From Alnus glutinosa (lineage: Eukaryota > Streptophyta > Magnoliopsida > Fagales > Betulaceae), in contig NC_084891.1 in NCBI RefSeq assembly GCF_958979055.1, forward strand, positions 387,001 to 451,000: DNA of 64,000 bases. The letters are read 5' to 3'. Positions 15,480 to 27,906 of this stretch are shown in pieces. Under the pieces are notes generated by a model. The model ran no database searches. It saw only the letters and a list, made by a program, of their open reading frames with translations, and had not been told where the DNA came from. Within the stretch, counting starts at the first letter, position 1; each line of letters opens with the position of its first letter. The translations under genes and the position numbers were made by a program.

Positions 15480-17460
15480 ATTCAGGAACCCCCACCCCCC
15501 AATGTTTTATTTTATTTTTTATTTTTTAATTATTTTGTCAATGGAGCAATCACATCTTGAATATGCAAACCCCTAAAACAGAAAACTTCAATGTAAGCTT
15601 ACTAAATAAGGAGGAGAAGCTGCATGGGGTCAATATCGGATAGTTTAATTACGAGTATACCAGTCATATTAAATCAACCACATCTTGAGATCCTAATATC
15701 GGGATGAACACAATATTGGTAGCATTGAAAAGCTTATTTAAGGGGTTATAAATTTATATTTCATGAAGAATTTTCAATTATAATATTTTAAAGGTCAAAA
15801 TGGGTTGTTGATAGAAGTTCAACAATCTAGTTATAAAGTTTGTTTGAAATACTACATCGCATGTCTCGTTCGAATGAGATATTGCATCATACAAGGAAAT
15901 TGAGACGGTCAGTTGATATCTCGATCGAATCAACTGAGGGGGTCATTGCAAGCCTCGTTCGTTCGAACGAGATTGTCGCAAGTTGGTTTTCTTTTGTCTT
16001 TTAGTAGGTTTACGATTTCTTTTTCCATATAAACTCAATAAGGACCGCTTACTCGCTTAGGCCGCAATTTATATTGTATTTTCATCGGTTTTCAATTAAT
16101 AAGAAAATCCTTGAGATTGTGTTTTCTTCGATCTATTTTCTTACAAATTCTTGAATTTTCTTGATTTGTAAAAGAGTTGTGATTCTTTGATTTAATTTTC
16201 GATTCACTACACCAATGCTACATCACAAACCTAAAGATCGCCTTTGAAAGAAAATTATTGCAGTAATTTAATGCTGTGGGTTTTACAAAATCGCAGCTGA
16301 AAGGAAAGCAGGCCCAGTCGAGCTAGCTGTTGGTTAGAAGAAAACATGCTTGAAAACACTATATGTGTTTGTGAGACACTTAAACCAACCAGAAAAACAA
16401 GATATATATATATATATATATGTTTGAAGATTCAACTTTTGTTCAAGCATGTGCGTTGCATCCAAATTCCAAAGTATAGAAAAATTTAATGTCCAAGTTG
16501 GATGGGAGAAGTACAAAAAAGAACAACGTTTAAACTTTTTCTTAATACTATACCCAAGATACCAAAGAAAAAATTTGGTTAATTGTGATTTTCTCGGATA
16601 ATTGCTTGTTGATAGCATTAAACAATAATTAATTCAATAGCATTTGGGGCGGGTGCTGTACGTTACAAAAAAAATTGATAGCATTAATATCGTTTGATTC
16701 TTTAAATTACTTAAAAAAAAAAATCGATAGCATTCAATTTGCTAGTAATGAAATGATTAAAACTGATTTTAATTATATTTGTCTATAGACTCTATACTTA
16801 TATTGTCTCTAAAGTTTCATTCTTGAATAAAAAACTTAATAAATAATTTTGCATAAAAAAAGTGAGAATAATGATTTTTAAATAAAAATATAATATCAAT
16901 ATTAAAATAAAAATTTGTTAATGAATATTTAAATATAAGAAAAGTGTTTCACTTTAACTTATCGTCTTATTTCTCCAAATATATGAAATTGATCTCAATT
17001 CAAGAGTTGATTAAGACTGCCATGTCATCATTGTGGTATTACTCTTATCATATTCCAAATTTAGATGCAAAAAGCTGTCATTAGTTGCATGGACATTATT
17101 GTGAAGTTTGCTAACCCCAAATGTATGGAGGATAGATAAAGGAGTAAGTATAGATATCATACTCATGTCTTTTTTGTGTATCTTTTAAACTGATGTGCCT
17201 TTCGAAATTATCATTTGATCAAAATTCAGTAATGATATATCATAAATCAAATGATATATTGATTTTAAAAGCTGCATAATTTTTAGAGAGGCACAAGAGA
17301 GACCTGGTAGATATGACGTCTAGAATTACTCAAAATAAAGGTAATTGAGATTAAATAAAATTTGTTGGAAGAAAAAGGTAGAGAACACATTACAGATCAC
17401 ACCACAAAATATTTCATATTATAATATGGCCATACTTAAAGGATACATATTCATCACCAT
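15480..17460. other. Intergenic region between Gly/Ser genes, with a possible LTR remnant
   Basis: Non-coding, and mostly repeated at 26870-28430. The stretch from about 15803 to 16215 begins TGTTGATAGAAG and contains TATAAACTC followed by a T-rich, polyadenylation-like region. It looks like a fossil Copia-type LTR or part of one, but I found no target duplication. A (TA)n tract at 16402-16421 corresponds to a longer one at 27852-27903. Confidence 0.4.
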
Positions 17461-17538
17461 CTACTTATTTATATAACAAAGACGGTGACAAAGATTTTCA
17501 GTTTTACGGGACCATTTGTCGTAGCATATTCAATATTC

Positions 17539-18099
17539 TTAGTTGGCATCTCCGCTACCGGAACCTTCACCATAGCCATGCCCCTCACCGTAACCTTCAC
17601 CACTGCCCGATCCACTTCCTCTACCAGAACCAGAACCCTCACCATGTCCAGACCCTGAACCCGAACCACGCCCACGGCCTTCGCCTGTTCCTCGTCCTTG
17701 GTTTCCTCCTGAGCCTGACTCTGCTCGAGACCCAGCATATGAACCAGCTTCTGAGCCTGCACTGGACCCTGAGCCAGACCCCGCACGAGACCCAGCGTGT
17801 GAACCTGCTTCCGAGCCTGCACTGGACTCTGAACCAGACCTAGAAGCAGAACCTGAGTCAGAGCCAGAGCTAGAGCCAGAACCCGAGCCAGAACCCGAGC
17901 CAGACCCAGAGCCACTGCCTCCTCCTCCTAAACCCACGCTGCCTCCTCCTACACCCACGCCTATTCCTGTTCCAGTTCCAATTCCAACGCCACCAAGATC
18001 CACACCCAGGTCCTTCCTCGCAACTCGACTCTCAGAAACAATGGCAGATAAAGCAAATAGCAGAGCAACAAGTGATAGAGATAAGTGGAATGCAGCCAT
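17539..18099 (-). CDS. Small secreted Gly/Ser-repeat protein, paralogue 2A (186 aa)
   Basis: A single-exon paralogue of the gene at 14284. The open frame reaches 23 codons further upstream, but translation most likely starts at [19 protein letters not shown]. That gives a proper signal peptide, and the same start is shared by both copy-B relatives. [14 protein letters not shown] follows directly, then Gly-rich and (Ser-Gly)n tracts. Next come two AGSEAGSxAGSRAxSGS modules and a Gly-Glu/Arg tail ending in GSGDAN. It is predicted to be secreted, with an unknown structural or signalling role. The TATA box lies about 125 bp upstream. Confidence 0.85.
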   Translation of the reverse strand: MAAFHLSLSLVALLFALSAIVSESRVARKDLGVDLGGVGIGTGTGIGVGVGGGSVGLGGGGSGSGSGSGSGSGSGSSSGSDSGSASRSGSESSAGSEAGSHAGSRAGSGSGSSAGSEAGSYAGSRAESGSGGNQGRGTGEGRGRGSGSGSGHGEGSGSGRGSGSGSGEGYGEGHGYGEGSGSGDAN

Positions 18100-18220
18100 T
18101 GTTAGTGAATTAAACAAGCAAATGGAACTTGTATAAAACGTGAATATATATTGCAACTGATTTCCCAAATCTCAACCAACGTCTATGTTGTTGTAGAGGG
18201 TTCACTCAGGAGAGTCAGCT

Positions 18221-18230
18221 ACTTATAGTG
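18221..18230 (-). promoter_or_regulatory. TATA-like box of Gly/Ser gene 2A
   Basis: Read on the minus strand as CACTATAAGT. The same sequence is kept upstream of the two copy-B relatives at about 29189-29198 and 31871-31880, each some 130-145 bp from the ATG. Confidence 0.6.
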
Positions 18231-18564
18231 TTGATACTGAGGTTTTGAGCCAAAGTGGAATCGGTGATGTGGCTTCTTGGAGGGTTTTGCTGGACAAAAC
18301 TGGGTGGCTGATTTTGAAGGTATCGACAAGTGTTCATCAATCGCCGACCCATTTGATCCCCCACTCACCGTAGTGCGCAGTTTAGTGGCTGTTTGCGTGC
18401 ATGCGAGCGATTGACCAAAATATTTTGCAACACAATTCGAAGCTTCCTAACTAAAAACAAGTTCAGTTGGAGGCAGGTCGAGAAACCTCGGAATTACGTT
18501 GGTGCATGTACCTACCCAATTGCCTATGGAATATGATCAAAACAAAGTTCAACAAAAACCTCAA

Positions 18565-18570
18565 TTATAT
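18565..18570. other. Deletion junction with 6-bp microhomology
   Basis: Copy A passes from gene-2 upstream sequence straight into FLX-intron sequence at TTATAT. In copy B the same hexamer occurs at 29532-29537, 32201-32206 and 33732-33737. The joint is explained by a deletion of at least 1.5 kb in copy A between two TTATAT sites. The lost DNA includes the probable FLX promoter and first exon. Confidence 0.75.
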
Positions 18571-19139
18571 TCCGTATAAAGATCCTTCCTTGGGAGGAAT
18601 TAAGTTCATCGAGTATTGGCCTTAGCGTATGAATTTAGAGTATAAAATTCATGAAATGTATCATGACCCAGAAGTTCATTACAACCACTTCCCTGTTTCA
18701 GGTCTTATTCTCTTGCAATCAAATAACCTTTTTCTTTTTCTTTTTCTTTTTTTTTTGAGGGGGGGGGGGGGGTTGGTTTGTTTTCTCAGGTCCAATAATC
18801 AGGATTTGATATGAATGTTAATTCCAGTTATATGTTTCTTAGACCACTTTCACTGTACATGTTGCACTTTCAATATAGTGATTTGTTTGTTTGGATCACC
18901 TGTATTAGTTTCCTATTCAGGAAAGATGAATGATTAAGCAAGCAGGTTATTCTAAAAGAAAAGAAAAGAAAAAAAAAGATATTAAGCAAGAAGGTTTGTG
19001 CGTGATACACGGGAATAAGTAATTCTCATACCTGAAGCTTCTTTAGTGAGCGGTTAAGAGAAAATTTAAATCATGCATACATGAGTTTGGGACTCATGCT
19101 GGATCCAATTTGTACTACAAATATGTATCAATCATTGAC

Positions 19140-19255
19140 AAATTGATGAAGTGGCCTAAGCTACTATTACTGGATCTAAAAGACTTGAACCTAGAATCCA
19201 TCCAAGTAGGGGGCAACTAAGTTCCACTATACCACAAAAGCGATGCTGCAAAGTG
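19140..19255 (-). mobile_element. Possible tRNA-derived SINE (copy A)
   Basis: On the minus strand, TGGTATAGTGGAAC (19221-19234) resembles a pol III A box. GGTTCAAGTC (19182-19191) matches a B box about 35 bp downstream. The remaining body would run left to about 19090. I found no clear target duplication. A twin lies at 34510-34625 in copy B. Confidence 0.45.
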
Positions 19256-20374
19256 TTTTTTTCATAAAAAACTAGGAGGGCTGTATAGTTTCTAAGAATG
19301 ATGTGGTTTGCTTTATTTTTCATGGAAGGATATAAATCTATTTCTTATTATATTTGAAAGGAAAATCTATTTCAAGGTGCACTATTAGCTAGAGGGTTAT
19401 ATAATGTTCAGGTAGGATTTTCAGTCTCTAAAGGTGCTCTGTAATCCGGTGTCTCTTATTTCTATGTTTGGCTTATCTGAGTTTGCCATAATTTTTCGTA
19501 AAAAATAGATTCTATTCCTGCTTCCTCTTTCTAGGATAAATTTGTATGACTGGAAATGCTAGATGTTATTGTGCTCTGTGCTCTTCTCAGAACATAAGAG
19601 ATTGATGGCCAGTGGAAGTTTTCCCTCTCTAGGAAATTACTATGAAGATCCTCACTGCAAAAGTTCAATGGTTAATGTCGACGACTTTTAGTAGGATCCA
19701 CATAGCTGTCCAGGTAAAACATCTGTCTGGGAGACAGCTTCTGTTTGACGAATGAGAAAAGAGAAAACGGAGAGAGAGAGAGAGAGGGAGAGTAGTAAAT
19801 AAAGAAGGAAAAAAATAGGAAAGTATTGTTAATTTGAATAATTTCACCGTGAAAGATGAATTATCTGAATTATATTACTGCCATCCTATTTTGCTGTGAT
19901 TGTTGCAATTGCAATTCCATTATGGAGTGAATTTTAGATCATAAATAAACAGAACTCAGCTCCACAGCTTTACAGTGAGTTGGGTGCAGATCATTTCACT
20001 ATTAACTAGAATTTCTTAGTTTGGTGTCTACAACCAATTGTTGAGTATGCTATGTAGTTTATATAGTTATGTATGGGACGTTATACTTTTGGTTGGGATC
20101 TTGTTAAGTTCATATATGAAACAAGATACACCTTTTTCTAACTCCTTGTTACTGTTACCGAAAGTGATGGGGCAAGTGGATAATATATGCAAGTGTCTCA
20201 ACTTGGAATAAATTGACGATGGTAGATATGCGTTTTGCTTGTGCAGTTGCTATATCTAGTGATAAATTCAAAATGGATTTCTTTAATGCATTTAATGGTG
20301 GCACTGACTCTAGCGAGGCCATTGTCTTTCTCACAAATTTTGAGTCATCAGCCTCCAAGGGAAGATGCCTCTTT

Positions 20375-20495
20375 TTTTCTTTTTTCTTTTTGGTTAAATA
20401 ATTGACTCCAAGAGAAGAAGGAATGAGAGATTCGAACTAGTTACCTTTGCTTCATGAGACATGGTCTCCAGCTGATTGAGCTACTCTTTGGGGTA
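20375..20495 (-). mobile_element. tRNA-derived SINE with target duplication (copy A)
   Basis: Bounded by ATGCCTCTTT on both sides (20365-20374 and 20496-20505). Read on the minus strand it starts with a tRNA-like head: A box TAGCTCAATCAGCTGG (20468-20483) and B box GTTCGAATC (20429-20437). It ends in an A-rich tail. It lies in the FLX-like 5' intron and was present before the segmental duplication, because copy B has it at the same place. Confidence 0.8.
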
Positions 20496-21003
20496 ATGCC
20501 TCTTTCTTTCTTTTATAAATTTTCTTGTAAATGGTGACTAAGTGTTTACTGCATAGATTTTGTTCCTCTTCGGATTTTATTCTTTTTCCAATTTTGGTGA
20601 TTGTTAACATTGATTTTGTCTTCCAGATGTTTCAAGCTTTGACCAAATTCTACCCAATGTTCTACTTTAAAATTTTCATTAATGATCTTTAAGCATTTTG
20701 GCTATTATGTTTTGACTTTCATTCCATTGCTGTAGTAGTGAAACTATTCCTTTTTAATGACATTAGCATTTTAAATCAACAAATGTTTATCAATTGAAAA
20801 GGAGCTTAGGGCATTCTCTTCTGTAGATATCACAGAAGGTTGGTCACTGCTAGGATATTTCTTTTATAATATATCCATTATGGACTTATTTTGTTTTATG
20901 CCTGTTATCTCTTATCTCAATAAAAGTGTAGGTGGCTGCACCCAAGGACTCTGATTGTGTACATTATTGATTTTTGTCCTCGTCTGAGTGGATCTTCTCG
21001 CAG

Positions 21004-22916
21004 ATGGCTGCAAGAGGACAAATTCCATCAACCTTTGAGCGACGTTCTACCCAGACTCAAGGGATGATGCGGCAAAGTGCATTTTCTGGTTTGCGCACTG
21101 CTGCTGGCCAACGCCTCTTGGAGCCACTGCCTCCTCCTGACAGTTAGAGAATAAAATTGCTGTTCAGGCAGCAGAAATAGAACGGCTTGCAGGGGATAAC
21201 CGTAGGTTGGCAGCCAGCCATTTGACTAGAAGCGGGAGCTTGTTGCTGCTCTTCAGGAAGTAGATAGAACCAATGACCACATTAGAAGCATCCAGAGTGA
21301 ACATGATATAGAAAGCAGGCGTTTGCTAGATAAGATCAGAAAAATGCAAGCAGATATCAAAGCTGGTGAGGGTGTGAAGAAGGACCTGTAAAAAGCCCAC
21401 ATGGAGGCTCGGAGCTTAGTTACTTCCAGACAAGAGGTGACTGCACAAGTTCAGAAGGCTACTCAGGAATTGCAGAAAGCCCGCATAGATATAAAGACTA
21501 TACCAGATTTGCATGCTGAACTTGACAGTTCGAGTCAGGAACACCAAAGGCTACGGTGAGTCATGCTTTTAAGTATCTTTCATGACTGTTTCCTCCTCTT
21601 AAACATCCATGTAAAGAACAGAGGTTGTTACTACATCCTTCACAAAATTTACCTTTAATTTGATATAGAAAGAATGAAAAATGGAAGGTGTCGAATGCTA
21701 ATAATCAAACTTCAATAATGTGGCATACTGTAGGACCAAATAGCTTTGTAGTTAATATTCAGATAATCGGAATCTAATGAATGCAGTCATATAGCGTAGG
21801 AATGGATCCTCTGCAACCACCCGTTTTTACTCCTTTCACCCGGCCATTCCATGATAACTGAGAGACATTTTGGCATTCAAGTGAATCTGCTCAGTGATTA
21901 GAATTACTTTGTGCCCGATTGCTTTATCCATATATCTATGAGACTAAGATATTCCTGATTGCCATGCACTTGTAATTGGTAAATGAGTTAAATGAACTTG
22001 TGTTGGAATGTAAGTGTGGCATGACATCAAAATTGCTTAAACGTCTTAACACAAGTCATTTTTTTTGTGCTTAGACACTTTAATCATGCAGTGAGCAATG
22101 AAGGAATGGTAATGAACATTGGAGACAAAATATACTACATGCCTAATATTCTCAATCTCTGCCTTCAATTTTCTTTCTGAATCTACATGTCTTTTTTAAC
22201 GTGGCTTGATAATTCTTTAAATCTGTTGTTTGGGTGAGCAGTGCTACATTTGAGTATGAAAAAGGAATAAACATAGAGCAAGTGGAGCAATTGAAAGCAA
22301 TGGAGAAGAATCTGATTGGGATGGCAAGAGAAGTGGAAAAGTTGCGTGCTGAGGTCTTGAATGCTGAGAAGAGAGCAGCACTTGGTAACTTTTCTTGGCT
22401 GTATATATGATGGTCTTAGTAGTTGATAGATTCTTTAGATGTTCATTTCCAAGAGAAATGCTATACACTCTCAAGTGCGCGCTCCTTGACGTGGCAGTGA
22501 AAATCACTATTAGATTTTAGATTTAATGGTGATTTTCACTACCACGTCAAGGAGTATGCACTTGGAAGTGTAGGAGTGCGAGTGTATGTAGCATTTCTCC
22601 ATTTCTAATGCCTTTGCTGAAACTGAGTGAAATAGCTCCAAGCCAATATGGTGGTGGTCACATGAATCCAGATTCTTTATACCCACCTCCTATACAAGGT
22701 GCTGGTGCCTATATTGATGGCTATGGGAGGCCTACTGTTCAGTTGGCTGTTGGGCCTGCAGGAGAGGGGATGATTCCATATAGCTGCAGAAATGCTGTAG
22801 CTGTCAGTGATGTTGCTGTCCCGAGTGCTGGCATTGGTGCTGTTCCTGGAGGAGCATATGATCCCTCACTCAGAGGTGAACATGAAGAAGCTGGCAGTAG
22901 AGGTTGTTCATAAGCT
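21004..22916 (+). pseudogene. FLX-like coiled-coil gene, broken copy (copy A)
   Basis: All three coding exons of the intact gene at 36952 are present at about 21004-21556, 22243-22385 and 22639-22916, with the same splice sites. Exon 1 is broken. A one-base loss in the CCTCCTGACAGTTAG segment puts a stop where the intact copy reads LLEN. A second one-base loss follows near 21229, and a CAG-type codon has become TAA near 21389. The FLX promoter and first exon are also missing through the deletion at 18565. Exon 3 is still open. I infer a non-functional duplicate. The exon sequences remain close to the intact copy, so the loss is recent relative to the duplication. Confidence 0.9.
22453..22599. 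mobile_element. Mutator-like MITE in FLX pseudogene intron 2
   Basis: A 147-bp near-palindrome with GAGAAATGCTA ends and about 65-bp inverted arms (AGTGAAAATCA / TGATTTTCACT near the centre). It is flanked by CATTTCCAA (22444-22452) and CATTTCTAA (22600-22608), an 8-of-9 match for the 9-bp target duplication typical of Mutator-like elements. The same insertion lies in copy B. Confidence 0.8.
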
Positions 22917-22989
22917 TTTCTGCCTTTGCTCTCAATTTGTTGGTTTAGCAATATGAGGTGTTGATTGGGTAATGTTGTTTTAAAAGCTG

Positions 22990-24045
22990 TAGATTAGGGC
23001 TCTCTCCATAATTAATTACTCTTTTCATACAAGATTATAAAACTTTTATTGCTTTTACAGAATTCTTTGCTCTCATGCTTAGACTAGCATTGCCTTTTCA
23101 GATACCTACAATTCTAAGCAAACAAGGAAAGGGGAAAGTTACAAGTGGGGGAAAGGGATATATGCTTCCAAAAATATAACTAGGGTTTCACATTTTTTCA
23201 AGGTGTTTCATAGTTTTTTAAAGTAGCACGTTCGAACTGGCTTAGGACGAGCTATTTTGCCAACTGGCTTTAAATCTCGTTTGAACTTAAACTTAGAACG
23301 AGCTATTCTATCTAGCTCTTTAGTCTTTTCTTTGTAGTCTGTTTTGACTCAGGAAACGTTGGAATTAGCAAGATTTCTTGAAACTTCATTGATTTTGTAG
23401 GTCTTTGAATCAGCTTTCGAAATTTGTATGAAGAATAGAGTAGGTTATCCATACAAAAAGTTGCAACTATTATGAAATAAATTGTTGGGTTTTGGGGATA
23501 TAAATCACCTTACCCCACTCATCCAGCCCACTAAGAGAAAAATATCAATACAAAACTCTCGTTACATAAAAAGTAACTGCACCATTGATTTGTCAATTTT
23601 AGCTCGCAATCTGGCAAACATCTAAAGGCCATATTTAATAGCCTTTCGCCTTAAAAATGGTCACTTAATTTTTCCAAAAATTGAAAAGGGAGCTCAGATT
23701 CTCCCTCTAAACTTTTTATATGTAGTTATTGTTATAAAACAATGTACTGATTTAAGCATTACAATGTTCCCAGTCTCTTGGGGACCGACGGATTTTTTAT
23801 TCGACCAAATACAATTTTTTCTATTTTGTAGGTGGCCTATCGCCAATCCGGCCGTCAAAAAAGTCGGTTTGACAGAAATGACACCTCCATTTTTTTTTTT
23901 TATTTACTAATTACATGGTTCATGTTGTAACTTGTTGAAAAGAAAGTGACCATCCAAGAATACGACGCCTTGTTGAATGTCAAGTTCTGTCCCGTCGTTC
24001 TATTCATATGTATATACTATAATTATAACACTAAAATTAAGAAAT
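22990..24045. other. 3' flank of FLX pseudogene and spacer between duplicate blocks
   Basis: Up to 23883 the sequence parallels 38960-39929. From 23884 to 24045 it has no counterpart on the other side and no recognisable feature. This is the join between copies A and B. Confidence 0.5.
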
Positions 24046-25790
24046 AGTCTTTGAATTCAGGTATGAAGGACGTACAGTAAATCTTTGGAACACGTTCTGA
24101 AAGAATTAAATCATTACGTAATAATCCAAAGTGGAGGTGAAAAAGAAATTGTGATGATCAAGGTGGTGCCACCACTACCGGTGGAGGCTCGTGTTGCACT
24201 CAAAACCATCAAAAAGTGGAGGACGTGCATGCGTGTCTCTTTTGTGAGCCTCAAATTTTCTTAATTTTACTCATTTGTTTGTAATAAACCATTGAAAATA
24301 GACATGACAGCACATAATTTAACATTTTTAAATGAATATTGTTGGTAGAGTTTTCGGTTGGGTGAAGTAAGACGTCAGATTCAATTAATTTCAATAGACA
24401 AAATATTTGAGAGCACGAGAGCACTTTAAATCAGAAAGATTCGACAGATTTGATACTTGGGATAATTAACTGCCTATTTATAGTCATGTAGTTATGATAT
24501 AGTTTGAGTGCTCTGATTATAATTCCATTAATTAGGAGTTTAATTCCCAGACCGTGTGGGATTAGGCCTTCTATGTGGAGAGTCTGGTTTGAGTAGGACT
24601 GTCTTTTAGCTGAGTTTGAATAAGTCTCTTATCTCGAAAAACCCGAGTTAGAGTCCTTCTGCACCTTTTCTAGGGATTATGGATCAAATCTTATTCCATA
24701 ATCCCGGCAGCAATATCCGAATGAAATATTTCAGCATGTTTCATCCATATCACCTTGTGGTAGCCCTAAGAAATTCATTCTCGGGACCAACTAAATATAG
24801 TCATTCTATAAGCGTTTTTCTCGTATTCCCGAGCACAGATGTTCTGAGATATATGTTTCAATTCTGCATATCCCCGATTCTAGTGACTGAGGATATTCAT
24901 AAGATTTTGTAAGGGATCTTTGAGACCCTGATGATCGACCGGAACTTCATAGGTCACTTTGGGTCAGTTAGACCAATTGGATTCAAAGTTCGGTTATAGG
25001 CTCACTTGGGCTTTGGGCTTTGGGAATGATAATTTCCCAAAATTAATATACTTGATTACTTAATTAATGTTGAAGGGATCAGAATTCAACCTCTATCTTT
25101 TCCTTCATATTCTATAGAAGTGGTAGAACGACTGACTTTTATAACATTTTCAAGATGTACTTATATATATATATATGATCAAGAAAGATGACATCATATA
25201 AAGAAAAATAATTGTTTAAATTAAGATAAGTCCAGTCCTCTTGAGGCTTCTAGGTGGATCAAATTAACTCCATTCGAGGAAAGGCATCGTTTTAACTTTT
25301 AGAATTGTGTTAATATTATGTAAACAATAAAGAAGAATATATAAGAAGTGATCAGAGGTTAGATTTCCGAATCTTAATTACCAGTCCACAAAAAATATTG
25401 ACCCTTTGCTTGTTTTATGTATATGAGAAAGATTTTGACTTATTATGACTGACTGAAAATGTTCTTGAGTTGAACATAACAGCATATGTCTTCCACAAGT
25501 AATGATACAAACTTAATTTACTGTAAATTTATGTGATAGCTAGCTAGAGATCGACAGCTGAAATGGATTAATTGCATCAAAAGATAAGTAAAACTCACAT
25601 AATCCCAGGGAAATTAAATTTGAACCAACATACATCTCTTGAATTCACGCACGAAGGACTCTAAATAGGATACAAAGGAAGGATACCACATGCATATATA
25701 AAGACTCAAACTTAATTATTTATTCATAGTACTACTAAAAGTACGTGGTGACATTCTTTTGATCATTCCAAAGAAAATGATGTGATCACT

Positions 25791-26249
25791 TCATTTTCCA
25801 TGCCCGTTCCCAGACCCATAGCCACGACCTTCACCATAACCAGAACCTTGGCCGGAGCCTTGACCGGAGCCACTGCCTCTGCCATAACCCTCACCGTATC
25901 CAGAACCCGAACTTGATCCTTGATTGCCTCCTGATCCTGATCCTGATCCGGCTCTAGACCCAGCATATGAACCTGCTTCTGACCCTGCACCAGAGCCTGA
26001 CCCTGAGGCAGAAGCTGAACCCGAGCCTGAGCCAGAGCCAGAACCCGAGCCTGAGCCGGAGCCCGAGCCTGAGCCGGAGCCTGCACCACTTCCACCTCCT
26101 AGTCCTAGTCCAATGCCTATCCCAGCACCAATACCAATCCCACCAAGGTCCAATCCCAGGTCCTTTCTTGCCACTCGGCTTTCAGACACCACAGCCGCAA
26201 ATGCTGAAATAAGCAAAGCAACCAGAGCCAAGGGCTTCAAACTACCCAT
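25791..26249 (-). CDS. Small secreted Gly/Ser-repeat protein, paralogue 1B (152 aa)
   Basis: The copy-B twin of the gene at 14284. The signal peptide matches except for one extra alanine ([10 protein letters not shown]). [20 protein letters not shown] is identical, and so is the Tyr-Gly tail ending in GNGHGK. Most of the length difference lies in the (Ser-Gly)n tract, as expected for slippage or unequal exchange in a coding minisatellite. The frame is open from signal peptide to tail and the TATA box is kept, so it looks functional. It is predicted to be secreted; the function is unknown. Confidence 0.85.
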   Translation of the reverse strand: MGSLKPLALVALLISAFAAVVSESRVARKDLGLDLGGIGIGAGIGIGLGLGGGSGAGSGSGSGSGSGSGSGSGSGSGSASASGSGSGAGSEAGSYAGSRAGSGSGSGGNQGSSSGSGYGEGYGRGSGSGQGSGQGSGYGEGRGYGSGNGHGK

Positions 26250-26355
26250 TGGTTAGCCAAGAAGATAAAAAGGAAGCTTGAATATTGCTAGATTTAGGTG
26301 CTAGTAGTAGTGCTAAATGTGTTTGTGTGTGAGAGGAGCCACTGAACACCCACAG

Positions 26356-26365
26356 CTGTTTATAG
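26356..26365 (-). promoter_or_regulatory. TATA box of Gly/Ser gene 1B
   Basis: Read on the minus strand as CTATAAACAG, about 108 bp upstream of the ATG. It is one base different from the copy-A box. Confidence 0.65.
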
Positions 26366-26759
26366 TTATATATTCATAGATAGTGAGGCTGGTGGAGGAT
26401 GTTAAGTGGTGATTAGTGTGTACGTATATGCAGCGAGAGGAAAGTGGGGAAACTTGTGGCTTTGCTTTATCATTTGGAACACTGTGATGAGGGACATTTG
26501 TCTGCAATCTCTGGTTCAACAAAATTAGTGGATCCATGAAAAGGCTCATGAGGGTTCATACGTGGAGATCATTCTTTTCGAGTATCAATCAGAGGTTGGG
26601 ATTAAACATTATTATTATTATTATTCATATAGTATTGGTGCTGGGTACTTGCGTGGACCCAATATTATTAATTAGGATATATGGCACCGACCCATATGTT
26701 CTTATGATCACCCACTCAAGATAGTGGATCCAGTAAGGTTGGCTCCTAGAAATAATATA

Positions 26760-26773
26760 TGAAATCATTAATT

Positions 26774-26816
<43 letters not shown>

Positions 26817-27849
26817 CTGGGTTTAGCATGAAATCTCTTCTGCTAAAACATTTTAGACATGCAACATTATTTAGTGCAATATTAGGAATCATATAGGTAG
26901 AAGACACTAGAAAATTATTTTTTCAATGGAGCAATCACATCTTGAATATATATGCAAACCCCTAAAACAGAAAACTTCAATGTAAGCTTACTAAATAAGG
27001 AGGAGAAGCTGCATGGGGTCAATATCGGATAGTTTAATTACGAGTATACCAGTCATATTAAATCAACCACATCTTGAGATCCTAATATCGGGATGAACAC
27101 AATATTGGTAGCATTGAAAAGCTTATTTAAGGGGTTATAAATTTATATTTCATGAAGAATTTTCAATTATAATATTTTAAAGGTCAAAATGGGTTGTTGA
27201 TAGAAGTTCAACAATCTAGTTATAAAGTTTGTTTGAAATACTACATCGCATGTCTCGTTCGAATGAGATATTGCATCATACAAGGAAATTGAGACGGTCG
27301 GTTGATATCTCGATCGAATCAACTGAGGGGGTCATCGCAAGTCTCGTTCGTTCGAACGAGATTGTCGCAAGTTGGTTTTCTTTTGTCTTTTAGTAGGTTT
27401 ACGACTTCTTTTTCCATATAAACTCAATAAGGACCTCTTACTCGCTTAGGCCGCAGTTTTATATTGTATTTTCATCGGTTTTCAATTAATAAGAAAATCC
27501 TTGAGATTGTGTTTTCTTCTATTTTCTTACAAATTCTTGAATTTTCTTAGTTTGTGAAAGAGTTGTGATTCTTTGATTTTCACTACACCAATGCTACATC
27601 ACAAACGTACCTAAAGATCGCCTTTGAAAGAAAATTATTGCAGTAATTTAATGCTAGCTGTGGGTTTTACAAAATCGCAGCTGAAAGGAAAGCAGGCCCA
27701 GGCGAGCTAGCTGTTGGTTAGAAGAAAACATGCTTGAAAACACAATGTGTGTGTGTGTGTGAGAGAGACACTTAAACCAACCAGAAAAACAAAGATATAT
27801 ATTTGAGTGTTTGTGTGTGTGAGAGACACTTAGACCAACCAGAAAAACA

Positions 27850-27906
<57 letters not shown>

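Larger units (their letters stand above)
12590..23883. repeat. Segmental tandem duplication, copy A
   Basis: Nearly the whole interval aligns in the same order and orientation with 24046-39929, at high identity by eye. Shared landmarks are two minus-strand Gly/Ser-repeat genes, the FLX-like gene, a SINE, a MITE in FLX intron 2 and a long run of intron sequence. Copy A has one Gly/Ser gene fewer and lacks the FLX 5' region. It keeps about 510 bp (16490-17003) missing from copy B. Homology ends on the right at GACAGAAATGACAC. Confidence 0.9.

Noticed and set aside
17539-18168. Upstream start for Gly/Ser gene 2A giving 209 aa
   Set aside because: The extra residues are not kept in sequence between paralogues, and the signal peptide begins properly at the MAAF start shared by all three genes.
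20375-20495. A functional tRNA gene
   Set aside because: The A and B boxes are present, but the sequence cannot form a full cloverleaf by eye and is flanked by a target duplication and an A-rich tail, so it is a SINE.
22739-22951. Minus-strand open frame opposite FLX exon 3
   Set aside because: A shadow of the FLX-like C-terminal coding sequence.
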